The notes under the pieces: model-generated
The model's input: only the letters and a program-made list of their open reading frames with translations
Database searches by the model: none
What the model was told of the DNA's origin: nothing
Origin: SZUA-36 sp963774415
Lineage (GTDB): Bacteria > Pseudomonadota > Gammaproteobacteria > Xanthomonadales > SZUA-36
Direction of reading: 5' to 3'
DNA: 64,000 bases
NCBI GenBank assembly: GCA_963774415.1
Contig: CAVZEU010000003.1
Location: 806,001 to 870,000, forward strand
Made by a program: the position numbers and the translations under genes
Part shown: positions 62,979 through 64,000 of the stretch, one piece after another
Layout of the letters: each line of letters starts with the position of its first letter
Position numbering within the stretch: position 1 is the first letter of the stretch

Positions 62979-63216
62979 GTGTTGTGCGATACCGCCCGAC
63001 CGCCGGCTGGCGTCATTGCAGCCGCTGCAAACTGGGAATATATTCAATGCCGAATTTGTGCAGACATGCCTGGCGTTGCGAGGCCAGTCCGATTGATGTA
63101 TCGAATTTGTTGTTATTCGTTCGATTGTATTCAATAATGATTGACGGTGCCGGCAGGTGCGCCGAGTGACCGGGTGAGCGTATAACCATGGTGAAAGCGT
63201 TGCGGGTGAGGACGAA
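62979..63216. other. rpoS 5' leader region
   Basis: The 238 bases between nlpD and rpoS hold a long untranslated leader if rpoS is transcribed from inside nlpD, as is known in enterobacteria. I see A/T-rich stretches around 63095-63140 but cannot identify an antisense element or sRNA-binding site with certainty. GGTGAGGAC just before 63217 is the ribosome binding site. Confidence 0.4.
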
Positions 63217-64000
63217 ATGAAACAGGCAAAGACCGAACCCGGCGCTACGCATGCCAGCCCCAAGCGCCTCAAGCGCGGCAACACCGTCTCCCGCGACAAG
63301 GGCAAGCCCCAGCACTATGGCGATGTTACCCGAATCTACCTGAGCGAGATCGGGCGGGCGAAACTGCTCGACGCCGAGCAGGAAAAGGCGCTCTCGCGGG
63401 CAGCGCACAAGGGTTGCATGGTCTCCCGGCAGCGCATGATCGAATGCAACCTCCGACTCGTGGTCAAGGTGGCGCGAGCTTACATCAACCGGGGGCTGCC
63501 GCTGCTGGACCTGATCGAGGAGGGCAACCTGGGCTTGATCAGGGCGGTCGAGAAATTTGATCCGGACCGCGGCTTTCGCTTTTCCACTTACGCCACCTGG
63601 TGGATACGCCAATCCGTTGAGCGCGCCATCATGAACCAGTGCCGAACGGTGCGTTTACCGATTCACGTGGTGCGGGAACTGACCAGCTATCTGCGCACTA
63701 CCCGTGAGCTGGAGCAGACGCTCGGGCGGCGGCCCGGCATCGAGGAAGTTGCCGGCAAACTGAACAAGAGCACGCGGTCCGTATACCAGATGTTCGGGTT
63801 CAACGACATGCCCGCGAGCAGCGACAGCACGACCGGCAAAGGCAGCAATGCGGTGATCGAAACCATTGCCGATGACAGCACCAGAAACCCGGAGAGCGAA
63901 TACGCGGAACAGGCCGCGGGCGATATGCTCGGGCAGTGGCTTGACCTGCTGCCGAGCCAGCAGCGCGTTGTTGTCGAACACCGTTTCGGCTTGCACGGCA
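63217..64000 (+). CDS. rpoS: RNA polymerase sigma factor RpoS (partial, runs off right edge)
   Basis: The first 261 codons of a sigma-70-family factor are visible from the ATG at 63217. Region 1.2 is DVTRIYLSEIGRAKLLDAEQEKALSRAA; region 2 contains RMIECNLRLVVKVARAYINRGLPLLDLIEEGNLGLIRAVEKFDPDRGFRFSTYATWWIRQSVERAIMNQ, close to RpoS. Region 3 (VRLPIHVVRELTSYLRTTRELEQTLGRRP) follows, and region 4 begins as LLPSQQRVVVEHRFGLHG at the window edge. Position after nlpD confirms RpoS rather than RpoD/RpoH. The N-terminus is short and basic. Confidence 0.96.
   Translation, partial: MKQAKTEPGATHASPKRLKRGNTVSRDKGKPQHYGDVTRIYLSEIGRAKLLDAEQEKALSRAAHKGCMVSRQRMIECNLRLVVKVARAYINRGLPLLDLIEEGNLGLIRAVEKFDPDRGFRFSTYATWWIRQSVERAIMNQCRTVRLPIHVVRELTSYLRTTRELEQTLGRRPGIEEVAGKLNKSTRSVYQMFGFNDMPASSDSTTGKGSNAVIETIADDSTRNPESEYAEQAAGDMLGQWLDLLPSQQRVVVEHRFGLHG

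Overview
The window is a 64 kb stretch of a GC-rich gammaproteobacterial chromosome. The strongest taxonomic signals are conserved gammaproteobacterial gene orders: surE-pcm-yqaA-nlpD-rpoS at the right edge, petABC-sspA-sspB beside a DegS/AlgW-type protease, metG-rsxABCDGE-nth, and mrp followed by dcd. A complete cytochrome bc1 operon and an osmolyte pathway point to a respiring, environmental or marine-type organism. I cannot name a genus.

Layout. 1-3.4 kb: an A/T-richer accessory end with two orphan secreted proteins around a decayed IS3-family insertion sequence. 3.4-11.8 kb: rarA, a rubrerythrin-like protein, an aldo/keto reductase, a run of small exported proteins (TPR, DUF6491-like, PEBP, lipoprotein, CigR-like) and a GST. 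12.4-18.2 kb: an overlapping operon for the osmoprotectant N-acetylglutaminylglutamine amide (asnO, ngg and two tandem M42 peptidases), followed by an OsmC-family gene. 18.9-19.2 kb: a 256-bp MITE-like element with near-perfect terminal inverted repeats. 19.3-22.0 kb: a two-subunit molybdenum hydroxylase. 22-34 kb: a large exported repeat protein, a MaoC-like hydratase overlapping a GT2 glycosyltransferase, a polytopic membrane protein, and two hybrid histidine kinases on either side of a plant-ALDH12-like dehydrogenase. 34-39.4 kb: a Trm112-like protein, purE, purK, a HyuB-like protein, RNase T and a TraB/GumN protein. 39.5-42.2 kb: a bufferin-type (DUF2282-DUF692-DUF2063-DoxX) peptide-modification operon. 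42.6-50.4 kb: metG-rsxABCDGE-nth, in which rsxC, D, G and E carry about eleven single-base indels. 50.8-53.9 kb: a PrnB-like protein, mrp and dcd. 54-64 kb: a periplasmic protease, petABC, sspAB, DUF3301, Smr, surE, pcm, yqaA, nlpD and the first 784 bases of rpoS.

Several genes fit together around stress and redox physiology: a compatible-solute pathway, OsmC, a predicted P5C-type dehydrogenase, the Rsx/Rnf electron-transfer complex, SspA/SspB, a membrane stress protease and RpoS. The points most worth a second look are the active-site substitution in one of the tandem M42 copies, the MITE, the dense indels in rsxC-E, the mixed EGKCG/EGSCG core of the bufferin-like precursor, the ALDH12-like gene and the PrnB-like protein. 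I found no tRNA, rRNA or CRISPR array.
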